From contig JBGTDM010000135.1 of NCBI GenBank assembly GCA_041748315.1, positions 1-24,651 of the forward strand: a stretch of 24,651 nucleotides of DNA. The letters run 5' to 3'. Below are positions 1 through 9,036 of the stretch, in pieces. The translations under genes and the position numbers were made by a program. This DNA is from CALMEE01 sp041748315. Lineage in GTDB: Bacteria > Planctomycetota > Planctomycetia > Pirellulales > Pirellulaceae. Every line of letters begins with the position of its first letter. Within the stretch, counting starts at the first letter, position 1. Under the pieces are notes generated by a model that saw nothing but the letters and a program-made list of their open reading frames with translations, ran no database searches and was not told the origin of the DNA.

Positions 1-936
1 ATAATCCGCTTCGTTGGTAAGTGGATCGACCACATTATTTTCCAAAATGGAACCGAAGCGAATCGCGCTGAATATCTCTGGTTCCTTTTCGGCGGAAAGG
101 TTGATGCACTTGGCATAGCATCCTCCTTCGATGTTAAATACGCCGTTCTCTGTCCAACAATGTTCATCGTCCCCGATCAATTGCCGTTCGATATCGGCGG
201 ACAACGTGGTTTTTCCAGTTCCCGACAGGCCAAAAAATAACGAGACATCATGATCATGCCCTTCATTTGCCGAACAGTGCATGGAAAGCACGTTTTTCTT
301 CGGCATCAGATAGTTCATGATTGTAAAGACACCCTTTTTCATTTCGCCAGCGTACTCAGTACCCAGAATGACCATTTCGCCAGCTTCAAAATTGATCGAG
401 ACCGAAGTCTCGCTTGTCACACCGTCGATCGACCGATCGGCCTTTTGCTGGCCAGCATTATAGATGACGTAATCCGGCTTCCCGAAAACCTTCAGCTCAT
501 CGGCGGTTGGGCGGATCAACATGTTGTGCATGAACAGCGCATGATAGGGGCGCGAGCAGATGATTCGCACCTTGATGCGATGATCCAAATCCCAACCGGC
601 AAACCCATCGATCACGAACAACCGAGGGCAATGGTCCAAGAAGTCAACCGCGATTTCTCGAACGTGTCGGAATGACTCGTCAGAGAAAGGGATGTTAACG
701 TCGCCCCACCAGACATCGGCATGAACGCTCGATTGATCGACAACGCGTTTGTCGGCTGGGCACCGGCCTGTTTTAGCACCAGAAAGCGTCGCCAGCGCAC
801 CTGAATTAGTAATTAACGCCTGATCGAATTCGACACCAAGTTGATAGATTTTTCCAATCGGCGGATTTCGGAAAACGTCCTCAGGGAAACTGCCGTCGAG
901 AATAGAGTCGATTCGAGAAATGCTTGCGGTTGCCAT
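1..936 (-). CDS. pckA: ATP-dependent phosphoenolpyruvate carboxykinase, N-terminal part (3' end outside window)
   Basis: The first 312 codons of PckA are visible; the C-terminal part lies beyond the window edge (family about 530 aa). The enzyme converts oxaloacetate + ATP to PEP + CO2 + ADP in the cytosol, the entry step of gluconeogenesis. Visible motifs are the substrate-binding TGRCPADK near residue 56 (usually TGRSPxDK), YAGEMKK at 195-201, H220 in MHCSAN, the P-loop GLSGTGKTT at 236-244, the metal/kinase-2 motif LIGDDEHCW at 253-261, and the GGCYAK segment at 271-276. The DDEH motif is followed by Cys where most homologues have Gly. The ATG at 936 gives the natural N-terminus MATASISRID; I see no Shine-Dalgarno. 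It is transcribed divergently from prpBCD, which fits joint use in propionate/C4-acid gluconeogenesis (inference). The open frames on the opposite strand here are antisense shadows. Confidence 0.95.
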   Translation of the reverse strand, partial: MATASISRIDSILDGSFPEDVFRNPPIGKIYQLGVEFDQALITNSGALATLSGAKTGRCPADKRVVDQSSVHADVWWGDVNIPFSDESFRHVREIAVDFLDHCPRLFVIDGFAGWDLDHRIKVRIICSRPYHALFMHNMLIRPTADELKVFGKPDYVIYNAGQQKADRSIDGVTSETSVSINFEAGEMVILGTEYAGEMKKGVFTIMNYLMPKKNVLSMHCSANEGHDHDVSLFFGLSGTGKTTLSADIERQLIGDDEHCWTENGVFNIEGGCYAKCINLSAEKEPEIFSAIRFGSILENNVVDPLTNEADY

Positions 937-1845
937 GGATTTGTCTGGAAATAATTTGAGTGATATCGCTGTAAATCGAATGGAATGTTGAATACATTTG
1001 CGCTATGGTCAATTGGTTTCAGATGACGCTCAACCCAATGGGAAGCTCTCACGACAAGTGACCTGGCCCATTTTTCATTATAAACGGGAAATTTTTGCTT
1101 TGACTCGAACGCCAAATAGTGGATCAGCCCCCGTCAATTCAAGGGATGAATTGATCCCAACGCGATCCGTTACACCGAAAGTTTAACTGGTTGATCATCT
1201 AAATGTAAGCATATTTGAAAAAAAAGCGGTGAGGCCAGCGACTGCCCTCCCGCAAATAAATCGGCATCGCTTACGTATGGCCTTGCTTCCGAAGTCGCTT
1301 TGCCAGAGGTGAATCACGTCATTTTGCCGCACCGATCGATCTGCTCATCTCGGCTCATTGGGTCACCGTCACCCCGGTCGCTGAACCGGCATGGCAATGC
1401 GGGATGGCCCGCGTTTGGATATCAATCGCAAAGCAAGCGATATGATTCAAGTTAGAATTTGAACCAGCTCGGACCATTCGGGTCAAGTCAACAATATGAA
1501 ACTTGCATTAACACCTGTACAGATGTGCGACTTTCTCGATAATGAACCGTGTGTTCAATTCGAGGCCAGAAGTTCTTACCCACGTTTTTCGGCGATTCGA
1601 TAACCACTCCCCTATACGCCCTTATACGAATCGCGCGCGCGATGAGGCGACATCATACCAGCCAAATACCAGCCAACAAATGTTCGAGTCGCGTTGGGGG
1701 CGTTTGCACAAACTCGGCAGGATCGTTTGGCGTGTTGAGGCAACATGCTGCAGACACACCCTGCGAGAGACGTATTGCGAGTTCTTGGATTGAAATAATT
1801 TCGTGCTAATTTCCTTAAACTTAATTTAAACGGAAACATCCGTTC
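937..1845. other. Long divergent intergenic region between pckA and prpB
   Basis: About 900 nt without a convincing gene. Open frames of 60-86 codons near 998-1186 and 1542-1839 overlap each other on both strands, have no recognisable domain and no good ribosome site, so I do not call them. On the minus strand a consensus -10 hexamer TATAAT lies at 1082-1077, about 140 nt upstream of pckA, without a clear -35. Small hairpins are visible at 1374-1389 (CCGGT/ACCGG) and around 1399-1412 (GCGGG/CCCGC). The palindrome CTGTACAG lies at about 1515-1522. The size leaves room for two divergent promoters and regulator sites; no PrpR-type regulator gene is in the window. Confidence 0.5.
1829..1844 (+). 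promoter_or_regulatory. Small hairpin abutting the prpB start codon
   Basis: The sequence AACGGA-AACA-TCCGTT is a perfect 6-bp inverted repeat with a 4-nt loop. It ends one base before the prpB ATG, where a Shine-Dalgarno would normally sit; no SD is seen. In RNA it could limit ribosome access or simply be chance. The function is speculative. Confidence 0.25.
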
Positions 1846-2733
1846 ATGAGTAACAGATTGTCACCGGGTGCTCGATTTCGCGTGGCGTTAGAATCGGAAA
1901 GTCCTTTGCAAATCATCGGCACGATTAACGCATACTGTGCGTTAATGGCTGAGGCTCATGGCTTCCAGGCGATCTATTTGTCCGGGGCCGGAGTTGCCAA
2001 TGCTTCGTTCGGTCTACCTGACCTTGGAATTACGACGATCAATGATGTTGCGACTGATATCCGTCGAATCACCGCGGCAACCGATCTTCCATTATTGGTT
2101 GATGCCGATACCGGTTGGGGGCATGCCTTGAATATCACTCGGATGGTTCGCGAGTTCATAAACGCCGGCGCAGCCGCAGTTCATATCGAAGACCAGGAAG
2201 CGTCTAAACGTTGCGGGCACCGCCCCAATAAGGCGATTGTGGACAAACAGGAAATGGCAGACCGAATTTTTGCTGCGGTGGAAGCGAAAACCGACGCAGA
2301 TTTTGTTATCATGGCTCGCACAGATGCTTTGGCCAGCGAAGGCTTGGACGCGACTCTTGAACGTTGCCACGCCTACATTGAGGCTGGCGCGGATATGATC
2401 TTTGCCGAAGCAGTCACCGAAGCGGAACAGTATCGAACATTCACTTCTTCATTGTCGGTTCCATTGTTGGCCAACATGACGGAGTTCGGAAAATCGCCGT
2501 TGTTGTCCCTTGCGCAATTGCATGAACTGGGAGTTGCCATGGTGCTTTATCCGCTCAGTGCGTTTCGTGCAATGAATGCCGCAGCAGAACAAGTTTATCG
2601 GGCGATCCGAACACAGGGGACACAAGCCGATGTCGTCGATTTGATGCAGAACCGCGATCGACTATACGAAGTATTGCGTTACCATGAGTATGAACAACAG
2701 ATGGACCGAATTATCGAACAGTCCAAATCCTGA
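1846..2733 (+). CDS. prpB: 2-methylisocitrate lyase
   Basis: 295 aa, the normal length for PrpB of the isocitrate lyase/PEP mutase superfamily. It cleaves 2-methylisocitrate to pyruvate and succinate, the last step of the 2-methylcitrate cycle, in the cytosol. The fold signature is clear: SGAGVANASFGLPD at 46-59, the metal-binding DADTGWG at 86-92 (Asp86/Asp88 region), the active-site loop KRCGH at 121-125 with catalytic Cys123 at the same position as I recall for E. coli PrpB, ARTDA in the middle, and EA near the second metal site. The KRCGH loop and the prpC-prpD context support PrpB rather than isocitrate lyase or oxaloacetate hydrolase. It is the first gene of a three-gene prp cluster, 132 nt upstream of prpC. 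No SD is seen at the ATG. It ends in TGA. Confidence 0.96.
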   Translation: MSNRLSPGARFRVALESESPLQIIGTINAYCALMAEAHGFQAIYLSGAGVANASFGLPDLGITTINDVATDIRRITAATDLPLLVDADTGWGHALNITRMVREFINAGAAAVHIEDQEASKRCGHRPNKAIVDKQEMADRIFAAVEAKTDADFVIMARTDALASEGLDATLERCHAYIEAGADMIFAEAVTEAEQYRTFTSSLSVPLLANMTEFGKSPLLSLAQLHELGVAMVLYPLSAFRAMNAAAEQVYRAIRTQGTQADVVDLMQNRDRLYEVLRYHEYEQQMDRIIEQSKS

Positions 2734-2865
2734 CCTCGCTTTACATGGTTGGCGGCAATTTGCAATGTCTGATCGCTAAAGCGGAATTCGTATCGACCTC
2801 GTTTAATTATTTGGATGACTCATCGGCAAGATCGGACTCATCTTTTTGTGAAATGGAGAACCAGT

Positions 2866-4002
2866 ATGACCACAACTGAAACTAAACCAAAACAAAAAAC
2901 GGGCGGACTAGCAGGTGTTGTTGCCGGCAAAACGGCAATTGCAACCGTGGGAAAAGCGGGGCAAGGCTTGAACTACCGTGGCTATTCAATTTTTGATTTG
3001 GCTGAGCATTCGACCTTTGAAGAGGTCGCCTATCTGTTGCTGAAAGGTGAGCTTCCAAATCAAGTCGAATTGAAATCCTTTATTCAGACCTTGCAGTCGA
3101 AACGAGCAATTCCCGTCGAACTACAACGCACGCTCGAAGCCATCCCCAAAAATGCTCACCCGATGGATGTCCTGCGCACCGGTTGCTCGATGCTCGGTTG
3201 CCTGGAACCGGAGGGATCATTCGACAATCAGCTTGCAATCGCCGAACAAATGCTGGCTTGTTTCCCGTCGATCCTGCTCTATTGGTATCGCTATTCACAC
3301 GATGGTGTGCAAATTGATTTTGAATCGTCGCAAGCATCGAATGCAGGCTACTTCCTGGAGAAACTCCATGGCAAGGCTCCGGATGAAACGCACGTCCGAG
3401 CGATGGATGTTTCGCTGATTCTTTATGCCGAGCATGAATTTAACGCCTCAACGTTTACCGCGCGAACCTGCGCCGCGACATTGTCAGACATTCATTCTGC
3501 CGTTACCGGAGCGATCGGAACCTTGCGAGGTCCGCTGCATGGAGGCGCCAATGAAGCAGCCATGGAATTGATTGAGAAATTTTCAACGCCCGATGAAGCC
3601 GAAGCCGGGATTATGGAAATGCTTGCGAACAAAACATTGATCATGGGATTTGGACATCGGGTGTACACCGTCTCCGATCCACGCAATGAAGTTATCAAAG
3701 CATGGGCTGAAAAATTGAGCCATGCGGTTGGCGACAAGGTGCTGTACCCCATGTCCGAGCGAATTGCCGATGTGATGTGGCGTCAGAAAAAACTGTTTCC
3801 CAATCTCGATTTCTTTAGTGCGTCCGCTTACCATTTTATGGGAATCCCAACACCTATGTTCACTCCGATCTTCGTGCTGTCGCGAGTTACCGGTTGGGCC
3901 GCACACATCTTTGAGCAACGCGCAGACAATAAACTGATTCGCCCCGACGCGGAGTACGTTGGCCCGGAAGCTCGTGACTATGTCTCAATTGATAAGCGAT
4001 AG
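2866..4002 (+). CDS. prpC: 2-methylcitrate synthase
   Basis: 378 aa citrate-synthase-fold enzyme that condenses propionyl-CoA with oxaloacetate to 2-methylcitrate. The N-terminus GLAGVVAGKTAI followed by GLNYRGYSIFDLA is typical of PrpC/short citrate synthases. The catalytic set is intact: His225 in GPLHGGANE, His264 in GFGHRVY and Asp315 in NLDFFSAS; HEFNASTF lies at 190-197. An ATG 51 nt upstream (2815) is in frame, but the one at 2866 is preceded by GGAG at a good distance and gives the usual N-terminal length, so I use 2866. It lies between prpB and prpD, which makes 2-methylcitrate synthase much more likely than a housekeeping citrate synthase; such enzymes often retain some citrate synthase activity (family knowledge). 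Confidence 0.95.
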   Translation: MTTTETKPKQKTGGLAGVVAGKTAIATVGKAGQGLNYRGYSIFDLAEHSTFEEVAYLLLKGELPNQVELKSFIQTLQSKRAIPVELQRTLEAIPKNAHPMDVLRTGCSMLGCLEPEGSFDNQLAIAEQMLACFPSILLYWYRYSHDGVQIDFESSQASNAGYFLEKLHGKAPDETHVRAMDVSLILYAEHEFNASTFTARTCAATLSDIHSAVTGAIGTLRGPLHGGANEAAMELIEKFSTPDEAEAGIMEMLANKTLIMGFGHRVYTVSDPRNEVIKAWAEKLSHAVGDKVLYPMSERIADVMWRQKKLFPNLDFFSASAYHFMGIPTPMFTPIFVLSRVTGWAAHIFEQRADNKLIRPDAEYVGPEARDYVSIDKR

Positions 4003-4105
4003 CGTACTGAAAACGGGTCTGCTCACGAAGACTGGGTCACCGGGATCGTGCTCGTAGATTTCCAACGCCCTTGTTCCCATATGATTTAAAACGAGTTGTT
4101 GCATC

Positions 4106-5533
4106 ATGGATAAAATCATCTCCGAAATCGCTGATTATGCGCTCGATTATCAACCGACGAGCGATTTGGCATACGACACCGCGCGTTGGTGTTTGATGGA
4201 CAGTTTAGGCTGCGCGATGCTGGCACTCAAGTTTCCTGCCTGTACCAAGTTGCTGGGGCCGATTGTGCCTGGCGCAAACATGCGAGGTGGATGCCGCGTC
4301 CCGGGTACTCCCTCGGAACTTGATCCGGTTAAGGCTGCTTTCGATATCGGAACGTTGGTACGATGGCTGGATTTCAACGACACCTGGTTAGCGGCCGAAT
4401 GGGGGCATCCTTCGGATAACCTGGGTGCGATTTTGGCGTGTGCCGATTACAATTGCCGAGTCAAAAAGCAGAGCGTTTCGGTTCGAGATGTGCTGACGGC
4501 GATGATCAAGGCTCACGAAATCCAAGGAGTTCTGGCACTCGACAATTCGTTTAACCGAGTTGGATTGGATCACGTGCTTTTAGTTCGTGTTGCGAGTGCA
4601 GCGGTCGCCACCAGCATGCTCGGCGGCAGTCACCAGCCAGTCAAAAACGCTGTCTCCAATGCTTGGATTGATGGCGGTGCGTTGCGAACCTATCGACATG
4701 CCCCAAATACCGGTTCTCGAAAAAGCTGGGCGGCTGGCGATGCAACCAGCCGAGCTGTGCGGTTGGCACTGATTGCCATCGCTGGCGAAATGGGATATGC
4801 GACGGCACTCTCCGCACCCAAATGGGGGTTTCAGGATGTTTTGTTTAACGGGAAAGAGATTCGTTTGGCGAGAGCGCTTGAGACCTACGTCATGGAAAAT
4901 GTGCTGTTTAAGATTTCGTTCCCGGCCGAGTTTCATGCTCAAACAGCGGTCGAATGCGCCCTGCAATTGCATCCACTAGTCACCGGTCGCCTAGATGATA
5001 TTGCGCGAGTCGAATTGGAAACGCAGGAACCTGGTGTCCGGATCATCGATAAATCCGGCCCGCTCAACAATTTTGCCGATCGCGACCATTGTCTTCAATA
5101 CATGGCTGCCGTCGGATTGATTTTCGGCAAGCTGACTGCTGACCACTATTCCAATGAGATTGCCGCCGATCCACGGATCGATGCATTGCGCGGAAAAATG
5201 AATGTTTGCGAAAATGAGGCCTTCACTCGCGATTACTATGACCTGGAAAAACGAGCGATCCCCAACAGCATGCAAGTCTTTTTTGCAGATGGGAGCAGCA
5301 CAGAGCGCGTGCAAATCGATTACCCGGTTGGTCACCGCTCCCGTCGAGACGAAGGGATTCCGCTGTTGCAACAAAAATTCCGTAACGCTGTTGAGGAAAC
5401 TTATCCCGCGGGTATGCACGAGGCAATCCATGACGTGTTTGCGGATCCAAATCAATGCGACGCGATGCAGATTTCTGAATTTATCGATCGATTCGTGATT
5501 AACTCGCCGGCCTTGGACTCACTTCTAGTCTAG
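4106..5533 (+). CDS. prpD: 2-methylcitrate dehydratase (MmgE/PrpD family)
   Basis: 475 aa, close to the usual PrpD length of about 480. PrpD dehydrates 2-methylcitrate to 2-methyl-cis-aconitate; an aconitase encoded elsewhere would rehydrate it to the PrpB substrate. Recognisable family segments are RWCLMDSLGCAMLAL near 27-41, the VPGTPSELDPVKAAF stretch near 65-80, LDFNDTWLAAEWGHPSDNLGAIL near 88-110, the KAHEIQGVLAL helix, and KISFPAEFHAQTAVECAL near 270-290. The family is iron-sulfur-free, and no acnD/prpF pair is present, so this is the PrpD version of the cycle. It lies 103 nt after prpC on the same strand, likely one transcript. The start ATG has no strong SD. Confidence 0.93.
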   Translation: MDKIISEIADYALDYQPTSDLAYDTARWCLMDSLGCAMLALKFPACTKLLGPIVPGANMRGGCRVPGTPSELDPVKAAFDIGTLVRWLDFNDTWLAAEWGHPSDNLGAILACADYNCRVKKQSVSVRDVLTAMIKAHEIQGVLALDNSFNRVGLDHVLLVRVASAAVATSMLGGSHQPVKNAVSNAWIDGGALRTYRHAPNTGSRKSWAAGDATSRAVRLALIAIAGEMGYATALSAPKWGFQDVLFNGKEIRLARALETYVMENVLFKISFPAEFHAQTAVECALQLHPLVTGRLDDIARVELETQEPGVRIIDKSGPLNNFADRDHCLQYMAAVGLIFGKLTADHYSNEIAADPRIDALRGKMNVCENEAFTRDYYDLEKRAIPNSMQVFFADGSSTERVQIDYPVGHRSRRDEGIPLLQQKFRNAVEETYPAGMHEAIHDVFADPNQCDAMQISEFIDRFVINSPALDSLLV

Positions 5534-5611
5534 TGTTGCGTGATTCTCATAACAGTGATTCTCAACGCAAAGGCTAAGCTCGTCAACCAAGTCAAAGAGT
5601 TGGGCAATCGT

Positions 5612-5633
5612 TTTCAAACCCAACAGTTTGAAA
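5612..5633. terminator. Possible bidirectional terminator hairpin between convergent genes
   Basis: TTTCAAAC-CCAACA-GTTTGAAA is a perfect 8-bp inverted repeat with a 6-nt loop, located between the converging ends of prpD and the 981-aa gene. The A/T-rich arms could act in both directions. The stem is low in GC and the T-tract is short, so termination is only plausible. Confidence 0.4.
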
Positions 5634-5634
5634 T

Positions 5635-5670
5635 GGCGATCGCTTATCCATTGGCAATCGCTTATCCGTC
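5635..5670. repeat. Two imperfect 18-bp direct repeats
   Basis: Two adjacent 18-bp units around ATCGCTTATCC (starting about 5635 and 5653) match at 15 of 18 positions. They lie at the 3' end of the 981-aa gene, the second copy covering its stop codon. This is probably a small duplication. Confidence 0.5.
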
Positions 5671-8607
5671 GTCCGTTTTCTTACGGCTTGGCCTGGAGCG
5701 ACTTCGAGGCGGTTTGAGCTCCGTTTCGTCAATCCCAGTTTGATCGCCAGCTTCCGTCGCATTTTCTGGCAATGCTGCGGGAAGCTTTTCAATCGTATCA
5801 AATCCCTTAAACAGATTGAACGATGGCAACATCGAGCCAAGACCAGATGTAACCTGCCGTTCGATATCGATAAATCCGTGAACGACAAATTGTGAGTCTC
5901 TTTGATAGACATCCAGCGACATTCCTCGGAACCAACTCAGCGGCGGTGCCTGGAAGCCCACGGGAATCTGTGGGTCGCCGAATGATGGCCAACTGCTTGA
6001 TCGCCAAAGGTGCCTTTGCGAATCCGTTTGGATTAACTCATAACTTCCCTTCAAGGGACAAATCAACTTGACGTCGAGAATTTCTTCAGCCGCCGCAAGA
6101 CTCGAATCGATCGGGATTCCAAACTGCTGGCTGAGCATGTGGATAAACCGCACATTCGCCAGCGAGCTTTCCCAGCCCTGTTGATAATAGAATGAATTGA
6201 TCCAACCTCGCAGATTCGAGTGGGCAATATCGCCGACACGCAACCGAAATTGGGCCGGACGTTCGGATGGTACGACGGCGAGGCTTGGACGAAGGTTCTC
6301 GAGTCGTCGACGATCAAAGGCCAACACTGAGAATTCTCCGTGTTGCATCCGCCACAGATCAAGCAATCTGGAATAGGTGAAGCCGTACTCGTCGGGGCGG
6401 CCTCCCAACGCCGGCAACGTATCAAGGTAACCTGGAGAAGGCCATGCACCCAAGTACCCGGGAATAGTTTTTAACACCTGAACGGTTTGCAGGAAGCCAC
6501 TCGACTTTAACGGAGGGGGTGTCGGTGATACGTCGGCTTGAATGGCGGCGAACAACTGATGAGGCTCAGCAGACCTTTGCGGCAGTAAAGAAAAGCCTCG
6601 CAAACTCACTTGCGCAGCGACCAGGTCGTTGGGATCCATGGCAATTTCTGACTGCATCGGGGGTCCCAGGAACTGCTCCAACTTCTCCCATTGCCTTCCC
6701 CCAAACGGTGCCACGCGGGCATCAAATACAATTCGTTCGACTTTTTCGCCACGAGGTCGTTCAAGCTCGTAGCGCTTAAGCCCTCCGAAGATCGGGTTCA
6801 TCATCCCCAACTCTGTTTGATAAAACTCGATTCGTTCTCCAAGCCAGGCGGACTCCTCGTGAGTGATCCAACTAATCTCAACATCGCTTATCGGAATAAA
6901 AAACCCGCGTCGGCCTCTCATGGAGTCTTGCCATACTCCATCGATAACGCTGATGGTGCTTCCGTCTGGCTGCACGCCAAACTCGGGAGGCAAGAAACCG
7001 TACGACTGCAAAGTCTCGATCGATTTCGAGTTGATGCCTTCGCTATCGGCAGCCCAACTCGCCATCTGCAACAGTTGAATGCTCGCCAAAGCTCGATTGC
7101 GCCGCGAAAGCTCGATCTGGTATTGAGGGCTTAAAATCGATTCCAGAAATCTTGAACTCAAATAGAAAAATACCGTATCCTGGCGAGACACGGGGAGTTC
7201 AGCCCGGGCGTATCGAAAAGGGGTGTGAAATGCCAATGAGCGATCTCCCGCCACGGCTTCAAAAAACCTCTCGACGATGGCGCGTGAGGTGGTCACTAAA
7301 TGGAAATTATCTTTTACGGCGTAGAACGAACGGACCTGATTGTCGGGTGAGGCGAGCAAGGTAACTTCATGTCCAGAGACCTCCAATTTCTCCAAGGTGA
7401 TCCCTTGCGATCCTTGACTACGGGCAAAGCGGTTTCGCCGGGAATGCATATTGGATTCGAACAAGCCGTTCTTACTCTCGAACAACACTCCAATTGAAGG
7501 CCCATCATCGAAATAGAAATCGCGTCCAATGATAGCGATGTCGGCCACCAGTTGACCGCCAAACATCTCGTCAATCTGGCTTGACTCCAATACCAACTGG
7601 TCAAAAATCTTGGTCTCGTTGGTTGGTTGATGTCCACGCATCGATACCATTCGAGCCAATTCACTACCATGCTCATCCATCAGTCGGTTCAACCAAACCT
7701 GATTGTCCCAAGTTCCGAAATGCAGGTAAAAACACTCCTCAGGAACGGCATGCGCCAGCATTTCAACCTCAATTCCATCGTCTAGCCGCAGGGCTGGCCA
7801 ATCACCCCATTTAGGCCCGGCAGGAAGTGGAACCCTCGATGATTGGTCCTGGTCTCTATTCCCTGCGATACCCGGTGGTGATATTCCCTGCAAAATCGGA
7901 CCCCTCATTTTCGATCGAGATGCCGACGAACCCTGCATCATCTGGCGAATCGCCTGGACACGAACTTGCTCGGCGTCAAAAACCAGGTCTGCTGTCTGTT
8001 GGAGTTGATTCTGATCGCGCAAGGAATCGAGGGGTGAGAATAACAAGCGGCGATTCAACCGATTCGCCAACATGGATGTCAAATAGACTTCGGCCATGGC
8101 TGGATATTCCCCCGCGTCAATTTGCCGTCGCATCTGCAAGTTGTACTGGGTCCACCACATATCTTGTGTCGCCTGAGCGAGCACCGGTCGATTTCCAACA
8201 ACGTTGACGCGCGTTTCGATGCGAGACTCGGCATCGATGACGATATCGAGGGGGGTTTCCCCCCGAAATAAAAACCAAACGGTATGAATGCCTCCTTCGA
8301 CGATCCCACTGTCGGCAAAAATCCGCGTTAGACCTTCCGAGAAGGCGGGATAATGCACACGCGAATTTTGTTCAGATATCCGTACTCCTCCTGTTTCCAA
8401 TACGAGAGAATCCCGGCCCGCCCGAAACACAACCTTACCGACACCAAAGGGTTGGCCTGCATAAGCAACCGCACTGATGATGTCGGCTTCCGCTGGTCGT
8501 AAACGGGTAAACCTCTGTCCATAACTTGGTGCACAGTTCCACACCATGCTCGCCAAAACAACCAAGGCAAGTCCTGGCACCACTTTGATGCAGATCGAAC
8601 GATTCAT
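5662..8607 (-). CDS. Large secreted protein of unknown function (981 aa)
   Basis: I do not recognise a named family. The N-terminus MNRSICIKVVPGLALVVLAS is a typical Sec signal peptide with a likely cut after SYG (about residue 30), so the protein is probably periplasmic or surface-exposed. Residues about 40-140 look like a beta-rich domain. A Trp/Arg-rich segment MWWTQYNLQMRRQ follows at 150-162, and a Ser/Pro/Gly linker lies near 225-265. The middle contains FYLHFGTWDNQVWLNRLMDEHG (from about 293) and later the SFYAVKDNFHLVTTS and GDRSLAFHTPFRYAR segments. The last 15 residues are rich in Arg/Ser/Lys. The overall plan loosely recalls DUF3352-type proteins, but I would not assign that. The start ATG lacks an SD. 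It stands alone, convergent with prpD and divergent from sod. Confidence 0.85.
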   Translation of the reverse strand: MNRSICIKVVPGLALVVLASMVWNCAPSYGQRFTRLRPAEADIISAVAYAGQPFGVGKVVFRAGRDSLVLETGGVRISEQNSRVHYPAFSEGLTRIFADSGIVEGGIHTVWFLFRGETPLDIVIDAESRIETRVNVVGNRPVLAQATQDMWWTQYNLQMRRQIDAGEYPAMAEVYLTSMLANRLNRRLLFSPLDSLRDQNQLQQTADLVFDAEQVRVQAIRQMMQGSSASRSKMRGPILQGISPPGIAGNRDQDQSSRVPLPAGPKWGDWPALRLDDGIEVEMLAHAVPEECFYLHFGTWDNQVWLNRLMDEHGSELARMVSMRGHQPTNETKIFDQLVLESSQIDEMFGGQLVADIAIIGRDFYFDDGPSIGVLFESKNGLFESNMHSRRNRFARSQGSQGITLEKLEVSGHEVTLLASPDNQVRSFYAVKDNFHLVTTSRAIVERFFEAVAGDRSLAFHTPFRYARAELPVSRQDTVFFYLSSRFLESILSPQYQIELSRRNRALASIQLLQMASWAADSEGINSKSIETLQSYGFLPPEFGVQPDGSTISVIDGVWQDSMRGRRGFFIPISDVEISWITHEESAWLGERIEFYQTELGMMNPIFGGLKRYELERPRGEKVERIVFDARVAPFGGRQWEKLEQFLGPPMQSEIAMDPNDLVAAQVSLRGFSLLPQRSAEPHQLFAAIQADVSPTPPPLKSSGFLQTVQVLKTIPGYLGAWPSPGYLDTLPALGGRPDEYGFTYSRLLDLWRMQHGEFSVLAFDRRRLENLRPSLAVVPSERPAQFRLRVGDIAHSNLRGWINSFYYQQGWESSLANVRFIHMLSQQFGIPIDSSLAAAEEILDVKLICPLKGSYELIQTDSQRHLWRSSSWPSFGDPQIPVGFQAPPLSWFRGMSLDVYQRDSQFVVHGFIDIERQVTSGLGSMLPSFNLFKGFDTIEKLPAALPENATEAGDQTGIDETELKPPRSRSRPSRKKTDDG

Positions 8608-8945
8608 ATTTTTCTACAATTGTTTTTGATAAGGGATTATTTTGCGTGAATGAGGTTCATCCCTCTATTTTCCGGATACAGGTCATTCAGGCAATAGCGT
8701 CAACGTTAAAGAGCCAACACGTTTACGTCACAGATGGCCAAATTGATCGAGATTTGCTTCGGTTCCGCCTAGATTTGTTTTTTGCGGATATCGGGGCGAA
8801 TGCTGGCAAATCAAAATCCATTGAAATCGATTCGGGGAGTTGTCCAAAACAAAATTAATTCGGATAGGCCAGATCGCTGATGCGTTGTCATTGTCGTTGC
8901 TCACATGAAATTCAGCCAATGCACTTCCCGTCGATAGAAATTTGA

Positions 8946-8951
8946 TATAAT
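8946..8951 (+). promoter_or_regulatory. Candidate -10 element for sod
   Basis: A perfect TATAAT hexamer lies 85 nt upstream of the sod start codon. The -35 region at 17-nt spacing is poor, so this is a candidate only. Confidence 0.3.
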
Positions 8952-8982
8952 CGAGTTGACGACTTGATCTGGCAGGTAATTG

Positions 8983-8995
8983 CTGCCGGCGGCAG
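8983..8995. promoter_or_regulatory. 13-nt palindrome CTGCCG-G-CGGCAG upstream of sod
   Basis: A perfect inverted repeat around one central base, placed between the candidate -10 and the sod start, in the leader. It could be an operator for a dimeric regulator or an RNA hairpin. No known motif is recognised. Confidence 0.3.
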
Positions 8996-9036
8996 TTATT
9001 TGATCTTCGCTCCAACGTGTTCTTGAGGATTGTATT

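Larger units (their letters stand above)
8608..9036. other. Intergenic region upstream of sod (divergent)
   Basis: About 430 nt between the divergent 981-aa gene and sod. A 70-codon open frame (8646-8858, +) has no domain and no SD, and I reject it. The part nearest sod holds a -10-like TATAAT, an odd-centred palindrome and a GAGGA ribosome site, described separately. Nothing else is recognised. Confidence 0.5.

Noticed and set aside
250..675. 141-codon open frame on the + strand
   Set aside because: It lies antisense to clear pckA coding sequence with P-loop and metal motifs.
1542..1839. Overlapping 75-86 codon frames upstream of prpB
   Set aside because: Three frames on both strands compete for the same DNA, with no domain, no SD and odd composition.
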